Below, one piece after another: positions 15,467 to 24,807 of a stretch of DNA of 64,000 nucleotides. The position numbers and the translations under genes are program-made. The notes under the pieces were generated by a model that was not told the origin of the DNA, ran no database searches, and worked only from the letters and a program-made list of their open reading frames with translations. Every line of letters begins with the position of its first letter. Position 1 is the stretch's first letter. Source of the DNA: Caldilineaceae bacterium (GTDB taxonomy: Bacteria > Chloroflexota > Anaerolineae > Caldilineales > Caldilineaceae); NCBI GenBank assembly GCA_958295845.1, contig OY282376.1:4229022-4293021 (forward strand). Reading direction: 5' to 3'.

Positions 15467-16426
15467 ATGTCGAAATATCTTCTGAACCGCATCCTAATTG
15501 CCATCCCGACTATATTCGGGGTCACCGTATTGATATTTCTGGCGATGCGGGTGATCCCTGGCGATCCGTTGCAGTTGATCGTGTCGGAGTCGGACGGGAT
15601 ATATGTTCTTAGTCAAGAGGAGCTGCAGGCTGTGCGCGCCAGCCTGGGATTGGACCAGCCTTATCACATTCAGTACCTGGATTGGATGAGGCAGGTGATC
15701 AGCGGAGACATGGGTTCTTCGTTCTGGAATAAGGAGCCGATCAGCGGCATGATCCTGCGGCGGGGCCCGATTTCGGCGCAGATTGCGGTCATGGCAGTAC
15801 TGTTATCCTGGCTGATCGGGGTACCGATCGGGATGCTCAGCGCGATGTGGCGGAATACGATGATGGACCATCTTTCGCGCGTTGGTATCACGGTCTTTAT
15901 TGCAGTGCCGAGCTACTGGCTGGGGCTGCTGATTATTCTTTTTACCGTACTCGTGTTTACCTGGCGGCCTCCGATCACAATTATTCAGCTATGGGAGGAC
16001 CCGTTAGGCAATCTTTCGATGACAGTGTTGCCGGCGCTGGCGCTGGGATTGGGGCTGTCGGCGTCGACGGCGCGCATGGCGCGGTCGGCGGCGCTTGAAG
16101 TGCTGTTTGAAGATTATATTCGCACGGCGCGGGCCAAGGGTCTGCGGGAGGCCATGGTGGTTTGGCGCCATGTCTTCAAGAATGCATTACTTCCGGTCGT
16201 AACCACGACCGGGTTGGCGTTGGGCGGGCTGCTGGGCGGCGCGGTTTCGGTCGAGACCGCGTTTGCGGTACCGGGCCTTGGAAAGCTGCTGGTGCAGGGT
16301 ATGACTGAGCGGGACTGGATGATGATCCAGAACCTCGTTCTCCTGTACGGTTTGATTTACGTCATTATCAATCTTCTTGTTGACCTGAGTTACGCGTTTC
16401 TCGATCCCCGCATTCGCTACGAATAG
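15467..16426 (+). CDS. ABC transporter permease, DppB type
   Basis: This is the first transmembrane subunit of the peptide/oligosaccharide-type importer, 319 residues from the chosen start. It begins MSKYLLNRILIAIPTIFGVT, the usual DppB opening, followed by LIFLAMRVIPGDP. The cytoplasmic EAA region is DYIRTARAKGLREAMVVWRH, typical of the family. I prefer the ATG at 15467 because it fits the family and clears the hairpin; an in-frame GTG at 15437 would add ten residues. Neither has a strong Shine-Dalgarno sequence. Confidence 0.92.
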   Translation: MSKYLLNRILIAIPTIFGVTVLIFLAMRVIPGDPLQLIVSESDGIYVLSQEELQAVRASLGLDQPYHIQYLDWMRQVISGDMGSSFWNKEPISGMILRRGPISAQIAVMAVLLSWLIGVPIGMLSAMWRNTMMDHLSRVGITVFIAVPSYWLGLLIILFTVLVFTWRPPITIIQLWEDPLGNLSMTVLPALALGLGLSASTARMARSAALEVLFEDYIRTARAKGLREAMVVWRHVFKNALLPVVTTTGLALGGLLGGAVSVETAFAVPGLGKLLVQGMTERDWMMIQNLVLLYGLIYVIINLLVDLSYAFLDPRIRYE

Positions 16427-16513
16427 TGGATAGGGCGTTGTGGTCGGCGGCGGAGTTACAATAGCCGCGGCCTTCTGAGTACATGCCGCTATCCACCCAT
16501 TGAGGAAGCCGAA

Positions 16514-17443
16514 ATGGCTATGACGAGCGCACCGCCTGCCGATTCCGAAGGTATTGTTCTCGATATTGAGGGCCAGCGCCCCAATGTTTTGCTGCGCTTC
16601 AGCGGCGCGGTAAGACGCTTTACGAAGTCCTCGCCAGTCGGGATGTTCGCCGTGGGCGTCTGGGTGCTGATGTTCATCCTGGCGGTCTTTGCGCCTTTTC
16701 TCTCCCCTTTCGATCCGCTGGAAGCCGACTACAGCGCCATACGCGCCGCGCCGACCGCGGAGCACATTCTGGGCACCGATCAGTTGGGTCGGGATCTTCT
16801 GAGTAGAATCATATACGGGACGCGCATTACGCTGATCGTGAGTATCACGTCCGTCGTCATTGGGGACCTGATCGGCTTTGTGTGGGGCGTTGCCAGCGGC
16901 TATATGGGCCGGCGATTTGATCTAATCAGCCAGCGCGTTGTGGATGTGCTGATGTCCTTTCCCGGTCTGATATTGGCGCTATTGCTGCTTGTCGTCCTGG
17001 GGGCGGGACTGTTTACCGTAATCGTTGCCATTTCGGTAACGAGCATTCCCTCGGCCACGCGCATCACGCGCGCGGTGGTGCTCTCGATCAAGGAGACCTC
17101 CTACGTCGAGGCCGCCATGGTAAATGGGGCGTCGAATATCCGGATCATGGTGCGCCATGTTGCGCCGCAGGCGGTTGCGCCGATCCTGGTGGTGGCGACA
17201 CTGCATCTGGGCGGCGCGATTTTCGCGGAGTCGGCACTGAGTTTTCTGGGGATGGGGATTCCGCCGCCGGCGCCGAGTTGGGGCAATATGCTGGGCGGCG
17301 TGCTGGCAGCCGCGTTTCGTCCCCCCTGGTGGCTTGTAATCTTCCCTGGCCTGGCGATCACTTTTGCGATCATGGCCGCCAATCTCTTTGGCGACGCGTT
17401 CAGAGATTTCCTCGACCCAAAGCTGCGGCGGCGGATAGATTGA
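16514..17443 (+). CDS. ABC transporter permease, DppC type
   Basis: This is the second channel subunit of the importer, 309 residues. A cytoplasmic N-terminus of about 50 residues precedes the first helix. The DppC landmarks are FDPLEADYSAIRAAPTAEHI, then LGTDQLGRDLLSRIIYGTR, and the EAA loop SYVEAAMVNGASNIRIMVRH. The ATG at 16514 is preceded by GAGGAAG. The gene should be followed by two ATPase genes, but a cupin gene follows instead, so the importer must borrow an ATPase. Confidence 0.93.
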   Translation: MAMTSAPPADSEGIVLDIEGQRPNVLLRFSGAVRRFTKSSPVGMFAVGVWVLMFILAVFAPFLSPFDPLEADYSAIRAAPTAEHILGTDQLGRDLLSRIIYGTRITLIVSITSVVIGDLIGFVWGVASGYMGRRFDLISQRVVDVLMSFPGLILALLLLVVLGAGLFTVIVAISVTSIPSATRITRAVVLSIKETSYVEAAMVNGASNIRIMVRHVAPQAVAPILVVATLHLGGAIFAESALSFLGMGIPPPAPSWGNMLGGVLAAAFRPPWWLVIFPGLAITFAIMAANLFGDAFRDFLDPKLRRRID

Positions 17444-17543
17444 GGAGGCCGTCCAGTTGCTTGCAGCGTCTTCCCGGCAGTTCCCGTTTGCAGCGAATAG
17501 TTGAGCCGCTAACTGATAGCGAAAAACGAACAAGGAGAGAGCT

Positions 17544-18194
17544 GTGCCCTTTCAGGTTCTGGACTTTCATAATGACATACGTAACGTGCTGACAACGCCG
17601 GAGATCCGGGCGCGCTTTTTGCAGTTCGAGGTAGGCCATACGGCGCAGATTCATACCCATGATCTGGGCCATGAGATTTTTCTCATATTGCAAGGGCAGG
17701 CGGAGTTCACAATCGAGGGTCATGCCGAGGTTTTGGGGCCGGGCCAGCTCTGCATCGCACTTACCGATGAGGACCACCAGGTGCGCAATGTGGGGGACGA
17801 GCCTGTCATTATGTACCTGTCGGTGACGCCGCACATTCAGCCTACCCATACCTACTGGAATGAAGACGGTACAAAGAAGCCGCCTCGTTTTGCGTTGAAT
17901 ACCTCATACGACGTAGAGCCGGATCGGACGACCCCGACTGACGAGATTCTTGATCAGCAGTTGGCCGCAGCGGAAGCATGGTTGTCTGCGGTCGAAACGA
18001 ATACACAGACCCAGCGGGAGCAGATTGCAGCCTTTAAGGCGGCGCGCGCGGCAGGGGATGAGGCCGCGGCCCATGCAGCCCGCGATGCCATGTGGGCATC
18101 TCTTTACCCGGCCTTCCGCAGCGGCTTCGCTCTGGCGGATGTCTGGAACAGCTTTACCTCGCGCACTGTGGACACGGATTATACCGGTCCATAA
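17544..18194 (+). CDS. Cupin-domain protein
   Basis: This is a small cytoplasmic protein of 216 residues. Residues 25-95 form a cupin barrel with metal ligands in HTHDLGHEIFLILQGQAEF and the second motif ALTDEDHQV. The C-terminal 90 residues are predicted helical and Ala/Glu-rich, unlike a plain cupin. The GTG start is preceded by AAGGAGAG at good spacing. It lies between the importer permeases and a Gfo/Idh/MocA enzyme in one transcript, so a role in handling the imported compound is likely. It could be an isomerase, dioxygenase or sensor. Confidence 0.82.
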   Translation: MPFQVLDFHNDIRNVLTTPEIRARFLQFEVGHTAQIHTHDLGHEIFLILQGQAEFTIEGHAEVLGPGQLCIALTDEDHQVRNVGDEPVIMYLSVTPHIQPTHTYWNEDGTKKPPRFALNTSYDVEPDRTTPTDEILDQQLAAAEAWLSAVETNTQTQREQIAAFKAARAAGDEAAAHAARDAMWASLYPAFRSGFALADVWNSFTSRTVDTDYTGP

Positions 18195-18251
18195 TAGTCC
18201 CTCACCTACCTACCCACCGTCAGCCATCGACCAGCGACCGGAGAAAAGAAA

Positions 18252-19319
18252 GTGAGACGAGTGAAGATTGGCGTCATCGGATGCGGGGCCATCGCCCAGG
18301 TCCATCATATGCCCAATTTGAAGGAATTGCAGGATGAGTTCGAGGTGACGGCGGTCTGCGACGTGTCGGCCGGCGCGGCCCAGTATGTGGCTAACCGTTT
18401 TCACGTGCCCCAGTACTTTACCGATTACCGCGATCTGCTGGCATCGGACGTTGAGGCGGTGATATTGTGCCAGACGGACCCGAAGAAGGGTGTGGCGGTG
18501 GACTCTTTTGACGCGGGCAAGCACACCTTTGTGGAGAAACCGGTGTGCTTTTCGCTGCAGGAATGCGATGAGATGATCGAGGCCTGCCAGCGCGCCGGAA
18601 CGGTGGGGCAGGCGGGCTATATGAAGGTCTATGACCCTGCGTTTGAGCGGGCCAAGCAGGAAGCGGCAGAAATGGATGTGCGCTTTGTGCAAATCAATCA
18701 TCTGCACCCGAACAACGCGCTGCATCTGCAACAGTTCGACGTTCGCAGCTTCGGTGATCTGCCGGAGGGGGCGTTCGAGAGCGCGATAGAAGGGCGGCAG
18801 GCGGCGCGAGAGCAGGCGATCGGCGAGGCGGCTCCGCATGTAGAGCGGGCATTCCATCTGCTGGCGGGAAGCATGATTCACGATTTGTACGGCTTGCGTG
18901 AGATTATGGGCATGCCGGTTGAGGTGTCGCATACGGAGATCTGGCAGGAGGGCCGGGCCGTTACGTTTACTCTGGTCTATGAAAATAACGCACGTTGTGT
19001 GGGGACCTGGATCGATCTGCCGGATCTGTGGGATTTCAAGGAGACGCTGGAGATTTACGGCGACGACAAGCGGGTGATAGTCAACTATCCAACCGGTTTT
19101 TCGCGGGGCATCCTGTCAACGGTGTCGATCCAGGGAATCGACAGCGAGGGCACGACATACCGGACGGAGCCCTACATTGACTGGGACAGTGCATTTGTGC
19201 AGGAGTTGCGTCATTTCCACGATTGCATCGTCAACGGCAAGACATCGCGCACGTCGCTGGAGCATGCGCGCAATGATGTGAAGTTGGTCATCGACATCAT
19301 TGGGGCGTATAAGGCGTAG
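18252..19319 (+). CDS. Gfo/Idh/MocA family NAD(P)-dependent oxidoreductase
   Basis: This is a predicted cytoplasmic sugar or inositol dehydrogenase of 355 residues. The N-terminal Rossmann motif is IGVIGCGAIAQVHH and the catalytic-lysine motif is VEKPVCFSLQECDEM. The C-terminal alpha/beta domain begins after about residue 125, and a His-containing segment HLLAGSMIHDLYGLREIMG matches the family's substrate site. The GTG start gives the standard family length. It closes the importer-cupin operon and probably oxidises or epimerises the imported sugar. Confidence 0.92.
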   Translation: MRRVKIGVIGCGAIAQVHHMPNLKELQDEFEVTAVCDVSAGAAQYVANRFHVPQYFTDYRDLLASDVEAVILCQTDPKKGVAVDSFDAGKHTFVEKPVCFSLQECDEMIEACQRAGTVGQAGYMKVYDPAFERAKQEAAEMDVRFVQINHLHPNNALHLQQFDVRSFGDLPEGAFESAIEGRQAAREQAIGEAAPHVERAFHLLAGSMIHDLYGLREIMGMPVEVSHTEIWQEGRAVTFTLVYENNARCVGTWIDLPDLWDFKETLEIYGDDKRVIVNYPTGFSRGILSTVSIQGIDSEGTTYRTEPYIDWDSAFVQELRHFHDCIVNGKTSRTSLEHARNDVKLVIDIIGAYKA

Positions 19320-19332
19320 TTGCTTTTTGGCG

Positions 19333-19360
19333 CTGCGTATTGCGTATTGCGTACTGCGTC
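19333..19360. repeat. Four heptads of the form (C/T)TGCGT(A/C)
   Basis: CTGCGTA, TTGCGTA, TTGCGTA and CTGCGTC are adjacent. It lies 13 bases beyond the stop of the oxidoreductase gene. The unit differs from the GTGGTCA family but shares its 7-bp period. Confidence 0.85.
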
Positions 19361-19426
19361 GAAGGCGACCTGCCGTGAAATTTTGGCGCATTGCAGGCGG
19401 GACCTTTGAATTGCGACTGTATTGAA

Positions 19427-19454
19427 GCCGATGTATTGCGGCCGATGTATTGCA
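19427..19454. repeat. 14-bp tandem duplication
   Basis: GCCGATGTATTGCG is followed directly by GCCGATGTATTGCA. The 14-bp unit is again twice seven. Confidence 0.8.
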
Positions 19455-19718
19455 GTCGAATCCTTTCCTTTTGACCGGGACGCGTTCGCGTAAGGAGAAA
19501 CGGTTGCAGACCAGAAGCTGACCTGGTAATCTGGTCGCCTTGCGTAGTCCCTGCCCCCATCTGAAACTCCAACGTGGATTCCTCCACCTGATTCAAGCTT
19601 CAAATACCTTTAATGGTATGATGAAACCTGCTGTAAATTGCGTAACGTTGTCTGGATTGCGGCAATCTGTTGCTAAACAGACAGGCATAGGTTCAGAGGA
19701 ACGACCAGTCCACCGCCG

Positions 19719-21212
19719 ATGAAGACGCTGATCGTCGCGTGTATCCAACAGAAGATGCGGCTGCCCCAGACGCTGGAGGAGTACAGGGAAGACCTGCGCA
19801 GGTTCCTGCGGGCTGCGGAGCAAAAACGGGCGCGGCTGGTGGTCTTCCCGGAACTTGCCGGGGTGATGGTGATTCCGCCTCTTCTCGGGGGTTTCCAGGC
19901 GAATCTTCTCAAGCGGGCGGACCTGGCGCGGCGGCGGCAGTCAGGCCTGTGGCAAAAGATCAGCGGCGGCTTTTCCGGTGCGCTGGTTGGATGGCTCAAC
20001 ACTGATTTCCGCCAGATGGCGGGTGCTCTGTTGACGACGCAGCCGGATAGGGTATGGGAGGCGTACGACGAGGTATTCGGCGGGCTGGCGCAGGAGTTTG
20101 ACGTGACGCTGGTTGCGCCGAGCGCGTATTTGCCGGACCCGCTGGACGGGGTGCTGCGGAACCTTACGGTGGTGTACGGGCCGGGCGGCGAACGGCTGGG
20201 CTACCAGGCCAAACGGGTACTGCACCCAGAGGACGAGGATTTGGCCCAGCCCGGCCACGAGTGGAACGTCATCCAGACGCCTGTCGGCAGGATCGGGTTG
20301 ATGCTGGGGGGTGACCTGCTCTACCCGGAGGTGGGGCGGCTGCTGGCCTACCAGGGCGCGGAGCTTTTGATTGGCCAGGGTGCGGCCACGGAGCGGGTGT
20401 TGTATGAAAAGTTGCGGGCCGGGATGCTGGCGCGCATGCAGGACAACCAGTTGTTCGCGGCGATCAGCTTTCTGGTCGGCCACAATGAGTTCAGCCGGCG
20501 TCAGCGAGATCCGTTTGTGGGTCGGTCGGCGGTGCTGGCGCCGCAGGAGCTTACGCCGCGGGCAAGCGGTATACTGGTGGAGTCGTCCAATTTTCGCAGC
20601 GAGAGCGTGCTGTCGGCGGTGTGGGAGTTCGAGGCGCTGGCCGATCTGTGGGAGACTTCGGACACGCCAGTGCGGAGCCAACTTCCGCTGGATGCGGTCG
20701 GCCCGGCGCTGGCGCAGCTATACAGGAAGATGAACCAACTGCCCGAAGGGCCGGAAGCACTCCTGGCGGCGCCTGAAAGACAGGAACCTGAGATCAAAGA
20801 ACGGCCGGTGGTGCTAGAAGAGAGGTTGACAGTGCCAAAGAGAACCAAGTCTATACTCAGTCTGGATGATCTGCCTGTACTTGCGTCGGTGACCTCCTAC
20901 TGGGGTGATGCGTCAGATACAAAGATCAAAGAGTCCTTGCCTGCCCATGTTCCGGTCAGTTTGACGCCCGAGACATATGACTGGGAATTGGACGAACCGT
21001 CAGAATCGGTTGAATCGCAGGCGCTGGCTGGGTCCGAGGCAGAGGGGGGCAGTGCAGTAGGGATGGATGCTCCTAGCGAAGGCGACCAGACAGTTGCCTC
21101 CAGTCAAGCCGATGAAGGTCAGGCCGGGGACGGGGAGAGTGAAGAGGAGACGGAGGAGATGGACGCTCTTCTCGAACCAAGGGCTGAAGAGGACCGCGAA
21201 CAGGCCGGTTGA
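19719..21212 (+). CDS. Nitrilase-fold protein lacking the catalytic cysteine, with acidic tail
   Basis: Residues 1-300 have the carbon-nitrogen hydrolase fold. The catalytic Glu45 (VVFPELAG) and Lys165 (YQAKRVLHPEDE) are present. The nucleophile motif, normally GxxICYDxxFPE, reads RIGLMLGGDLLYPE, so Gly197 replaces the cysteine. The protein is therefore probably not a working amidase or nitrilase; binding or scaffolding is more likely. Residues about 345-497 form a low-complexity, strongly acidic tail (runs such as ESEEETEEMDALLEP) with no recognisable domain. Total length is far above the usual 260-330. It is transcribed toward a convergent flavoprotein gene. Confidence 0.85.
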   Translation: MKTLIVACIQQKMRLPQTLEEYREDLRRFLRAAEQKRARLVVFPELAGVMVIPPLLGGFQANLLKRADLARRRQSGLWQKISGGFSGALVGWLNTDFRQMAGALLTTQPDRVWEAYDEVFGGLAQEFDVTLVAPSAYLPDPLDGVLRNLTVVYGPGGERLGYQAKRVLHPEDEDLAQPGHEWNVIQTPVGRIGLMLGGDLLYPEVGRLLAYQGAELLIGQGAATERVLYEKLRAGMLARMQDNQLFAAISFLVGHNEFSRRQRDPFVGRSAVLAPQELTPRASGILVESSNFRSESVLSAVWEFEALADLWETSDTPVRSQLPLDAVGPALAQLYRKMNQLPEGPEALLAAPERQEPEIKERPVVLEERLTVPKRTKSILSLDDLPVLASVTSYWGDASDTKIKESLPAHVPVSLTPETYDWELDEPSESVESQALAGSEAEGGSAVGMDAPSEGDQTVASSQADEGQAGDGESEEETEEMDALLEPRAEEDREQAG

Positions 21213-21272
21213 GATTTCGCGTCGCTGATATAAGGTTTTCAACCAGTGGTGGGATAGCGCTGGGCGCAGAGG

Positions 21273-22757
21273 CTATGGGAGAACCGGTTCTTCCCTGGCG
21301 GACTGAATCAGGCGCAGCATCTCGTCAACATCGGTGATCTTCACGCGTGGTTGCCCGCGCAGTTCTCCCCGCTCGTTCTCGATCTGCTCCAGAATTTGCC
21401 AGTCGGCAAAGGAAACGAAGTCCACGCCCTTGTTCTTCAATAGGGGGATAATGTCACCCGGGCGGCCGTGCCCGTCGACGTGCGGGCCGGAGCGGTTGTT
21501 CGCGGGCGCGTCGCCGGGACGCAACTCGACGGCGTTATTCACATCTTCCATCATCAGTCTTACAGTTTCGACGGCGTCGGGCTTGTTGGTGCCGATCACG
21601 CCGGTGGGTCCGCGTTTGGCCCAGCCGACGGTGTACTCACCGGGCACGACTGCACCGCCGTGGTCGACGGTCACGCGCCCCTTTTCGTTGGGAATGATTC
21701 CCCAGCGGTCATAGAAGGGTACGCCTGGAATGGGGACGCCACGGTAGCCAATTGAACGGAACACCAGGCCTACGTCATATTCCGTGAAGGTGCCGATGCC
21801 GCGGCAGGCGATGTAGCCTGACTCGGTTTCCTGCAGAGCATTTTTCTCGGTGGTCATGGCGCTGACCGCGCCGGCCTCACCGGTGATTTCGGTTGGTGAG
21901 CGCAGGAAGTGGAAGATGATCTGCTTGGGTTTGCCGGTAGGGCCGCGGTCAGCCAGATCCTGCAGCGTTTCGATGTTGCGGCGGGCAGTGCGATCGCCTT
22001 CCATCTCGGCCTGGCTGGCTTCGTCGAGAACAAGATCGGCCGGATTGACGATGACGTCGGCTATCTCCAGCTCGCCCAGCTCTTTGATCTCCGGGTTGGT
22101 GAATTTGGCCTGTACCGGCCCGCGGCGGGCGAAGATGTGGATGCGCTTGACATTGCTGTCCCGCAGTTCCTCAAGAGCGTAGTCGGTTATGTCGGTTGTT
22201 TCCAGTTCCGAAACGGATTTCGCGAGGATGCGGGTTACGTCCATCGCCACGTTGCCGACGCCTATCACGGCGACACTCTCGACGCTCAGGTCGAACTGGA
22301 AGTGGCGGAAGTCGGGATGGCCGTTGTACCAGGCCACAAACTCGGTGGCGGAGAAGCTGCCTTCGAGGTCTTCGCCGGGGATGCCGAGCTTCTTGTCGGA
22401 CTGGGCGCCGACGGCGTAGACGATCTGGTCATAGTGGGATTTGAGCTCGGCGTGCGTGATGTCGAAACCGAGATTGACGTTGCCGAAGTAGCGGACGCGG
22501 CTGTCCTTCATGGTGCGTTCGTAGATGCGAGTTACGGACTTGATCTTCTGGTGATCGGGGGCGACGCCGTAGCGGACGAGTCCGTACGGTGTGGGCAGCC
22601 GGTCGAAGAGATCGATGGAGACGTGGGCATCCTTTTGTTGCAGCAGGGCGCCGGCGGCGTAGAAGCCGGACGGTCCGGCGCCGATTATGGCGACGCGAAC
22701 GGGTCTGCTGCTGCTGCCGAGTCTTCCTGAGAAGGTCAACGTACTGTTCCTTTGCAT
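21273..22757 (-). CDS. Ferredoxin-NADP reductase-like flavoprotein (FprA/adrenodoxin-reductase type)
   Basis: This is a cytoplasmic FAD and NADP enzyme moving electrons between NADPH and ferredoxin. The FAD motif VAIIGAGPSGFYAAG lies near the N-terminus, and the NADP-binding segment VAVIGVGNVAMDVTRILAKS follows at about residue 160. The C-terminal FAD-contact region WAKRGPTGVIGTN is typical of FprA-like reductases. The length of about 495 is slightly above the family norm of 450-460, with an extra C-terminal segment resembling a short helical domain. I use the ATG at 22757; a GTG 15 bases earlier is possible and neither has a clear ribosome site. Confidence 0.92.
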   Translation of the reverse strand: MQRNSTLTFSGRLGSSSRPVRVAIIGAGPSGFYAAGALLQQKDAHVSIDLFDRLPTPYGLVRYGVAPDHQKIKSVTRIYERTMKDSRVRYFGNVNLGFDITHAELKSHYDQIVYAVGAQSDKKLGIPGEDLEGSFSATEFVAWYNGHPDFRHFQFDLSVESVAVIGVGNVAMDVTRILAKSVSELETTDITDYALEELRDSNVKRIHIFARRGPVQAKFTNPEIKELGELEIADVIVNPADLVLDEASQAEMEGDRTARRNIETLQDLADRGPTGKPKQIIFHFLRSPTEITGEAGAVSAMTTEKNALQETESGYIACRGIGTFTEYDVGLVFRSIGYRGVPIPGVPFYDRWGIIPNEKGRVTVDHGGAVVPGEYTVGWAKRGPTGVIGTNKPDAVETVRLMMEDVNNAVELRPGDAPANNRSGPHVDGHGRPGDIIPLLKNKGVDFVSFADWQILEQIENERGELRGQPRVKITDVDEMLRLIQSAREEPVLP

Positions 22758-22795
22758 GGCGGTGTAACGCACAACCTACAATACGTCAGCGATTT

Positions 22796-23011
22796 TCACA
22801 ATTTTCGCTGGAGCAGAGACTGAAACTGGCGGGCCAGTGTGAGAACGCCGATTCCGAGTTGGAAGTATTCGGCGGGGCCGATGGTTTCGAGAGCTGTCTC
22901 GCCGTCTTCCTCGTCGGTACGTGCGCTGGATAGCCAGGCAAACACGCCGCCCAGCAACGCGCCTCCAATCATGCCTGCTAAGATGATTCCTGTCCGGCCG
23001 CTATCCTTCAT
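22796..23011 (-). CDS. Small single-pass membrane protein
   Basis: The 71-residue protein has one clear transmembrane segment, IILAGMIGGALLGGVFAW, at about residues 8-26. An acidic loop DEEDGE and a helical tail with YFQLGIGVLTLARQFQSLL follow. The second of two close ATGs is preferred because GGAG lies seven bases upstream. It resembles small YtxH-like membrane proteins in layout, but I cannot assign it to a family. It sits between the orphan binding protein and the flavoprotein, on the same strand. Confidence 0.65.
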   Translation of the reverse strand: MKDSGRTGIILAGMIGGALLGGVFAWLSSARTDEEDGETALETIGPAEYFQLGIGVLTLARQFQSLLQRKL

Positions 23012-23120
23012 CGTCATTCTCCACTATATCCGGCACCATCATTTTAGCGCGTAAGCGCTTGTACAATTCGCGATTCTGTCCTCAATCCTACCATGCGGCG
23101 TGCGGGTCGCTGCAAAAGCT

Positions 23121-23150
23121 GACCGCGGCGCTGGCGCCAGCGCCGCGGTC
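23121..23150. terminator. Perfect 30-bp palindrome, terminator-like
   Basis: GACCGCGGCGCTGGC and its exact complement form 15-bp arms with no spacer. It lies 74 bases beyond the stop of the leftward binding-protein gene. On the minus strand a TTTT run occurs just upstream of the stem rather than after it. It most likely ends or attenuates the binding-protein transcript. Confidence 0.75.
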
Positions 23151-23223
23151 TTATTGGTCAATCAGTGTCGCGGCAGTTGCGGCACAATACATTCACCACA
23201 AATCACCGGAGATCCGAATCGAC

Positions 23224-24807
23224 TTATTTGAGGGTCATCTCCTTGACGAGGATGCGATGATCGAGCTGCGGCGCCCAGTTGATGCGGCTGCCGACGCCGT
23301 ATGCGAGATCCAGGTGGCCGATGTAACCGATGGCGACGTCCTCATGCACGATCCGGCTGAGCTCCTGCAGCGTCATTTCACGCTCATCCCCTGTCAACGG
23401 ATTCGCCTTCATCCAGACGGCATCGGCTTCCTCGTTGCAGTACACGGAAAGAATGCCTTCGCAGGAGTAGTAGAAGCGGTAGGAGGAGTGGAAATCCATG
23501 ATCTCATTGCCATGCAGATGGATGGCGACGAAGTTGCGCTCTACGGGAACGTCCTTGATGTTGATCAGCATCACCTGTCCGAAGCCTTCGGGATCGTAGA
23601 AGGTGGTGGTCACGCTGAAACCGACATCGGTGAGCATGGAGGCAACGGCCTGAATCACCTCGTCAATTCTGGGGAAGACGGCATGGCGGGCGCCAAGCGT
23701 GATCTCCATATCGACGGGTACGCCGTCAGCGGCCGCGGCGGCGAGGAGCTCACGCGCCTGATCGGGATCAAATGGATACGGGTCCAGGCTGGGGTCGTGA
23801 CCGGTGGCGGAAGAGTTTACGATCTGGCTGGCGACAGAGGCCGCGCCGCCGAGGATACTATCGACGATGGCTTCCTTGTCAATCGCCAGTTGCAGTGCGA
23901 GGCGCGCGCGGCGGTCCGACAGCAGAGGACTGTTGGTATCCATGCGGATGAAAATCGTCTCCACACTGGGGGCCGAAACGCAACTTGTGTCAGCATTCTC
24001 GTCGAGCAATTGGCACTGTTCGGGCGTTACGAACTGGGCCAGATCGACTTCACCTGCCTGCACGGCGGCAGACCGCACCTGATCCTCCTGCAGGAATCGA
24101 ACGGTGATGTTCTGGAAGGTTTGCGCACCGCGGGCGTCGTCGGAGTTGGAAAGGCCCCACCAATCCGGGTTGGCCTCATAGCTTATCGACTCACCTTTAC
24201 GCCACTCGACATACTTGTACGGGCCGGTGCCGATAAGCTCGGTATGGTAGGAGTCGGGATCCTCGGCCAGCTGCCTGGCAGAGGAGATGCCAACCCATTC
24301 GACTTTGCCGAGGAGTATCGGGTCGGGCTCGGGCGTCGACACGTCCAGCGTGTATTCGTCAACGGCGGCGGCGCTCATCGTGCCCAAAAAGTCGAGGAGG
24401 TCGAAGGCGTTGTCGGCGTCGAAGGTGTGGTTGATGCTGGCGGCGGCGGCTTCAGCGTTGAAAGGGGAGCCGTCGTGGAAGGTCACGCCTTCACGGAGTT
24501 GGAAGCGAATGGTGGTGTCGTTGATTCGCTCCCAGGAGGTGGCCAGGATCGGGACAAACTCACCGGTGGTGAAATCGCGGTTGATCAGCTGTTCGATCGC
24601 GTTGCGGAATCCGGGTCCGCCGGTCCCGGCGAAGGAGCGCCAGGCGTCCAGGCTGACCGGCTCGATGCCGACGGCGATGACCACTTCTTCGCCGGCCATG
24701 GCGGCGTCGTCGCCGGAGGCGGCCGGTTGTACTGGTTGACAGCCCGAAAGCACCAAGGCCATCACGAGGACCAGCACCATCCATGTCCAATTCGTTCTAC
24801 GAACCAT
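23224..24807 (-). CDS. Orphan solute-binding lipoprotein, family 5
   Basis: A 527-residue peptide/nickel/oligosaccharide-type binding protein. The Sec signal peptide ends in a lipobox LVLSGC (Cys23) followed by a short Gln/Pro/Ala linker. The SBP_bac_5 core is visible in IRFQLREGVTFHDGSPFNAE and IGTGPYKYVEWRKGESISY. AGGAGG precedes the ATG by eight bases. No permease or ATPase lies next to it, so it must work with a transporter encoded elsewhere. Unlike most binding proteins here, the leader has no twin-arginine motif. The ligand is unknown. Confidence 0.92.
   Translation of the reverse strand: MVRRTNWTWMVLVLVMALVLSGCQPVQPAASGDDAAMAGEEVVIAVGIEPVSLDAWRSFAGTGGPGFRNAIEQLINRDFTTGEFVPILATSWERINDTTIRFQLREGVTFHDGSPFNAEAAAASINHTFDADNAFDLLDFLGTMSAAAVDEYTLDVSTPEPDPILLGKVEWVGISSARQLAEDPDSYHTELIGTGPYKYVEWRKGESISYEANPDWWGLSNSDDARGAQTFQNITVRFLQEDQVRSAAVQAGEVDLAQFVTPEQCQLLDENADTSCVSAPSVETIFIRMDTNSPLLSDRRARLALQLAIDKEAIVDSILGGAASVASQIVNSSATGHDPSLDPYPFDPDQARELLAAAAADGVPVDMEITLGARHAVFPRIDEVIQAVASMLTDVGFSVTTTFYDPEGFGQVMLINIKDVPVERNFVAIHLHGNEIMDFHSSYRFYYSCEGILSVYCNEEADAVWMKANPLTGDEREMTLQELSRIVHEDVAIGYIGHLDLAYGVGSRINWAPQLDHRILVKEMTLK

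Larger units (their letters stand above)
19320..19718. other. 399-bp intergenic region with heptad-period repeats
   Basis: Two repeat tracts with 7- and 14-bp period occupy the first 135 bases. The remainder has no convincing gene. A small stem CTGTT-gcta-AACAG lies just upstream of the nitrilase-like gene and may belong to its promoter. Confidence 0.55.
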
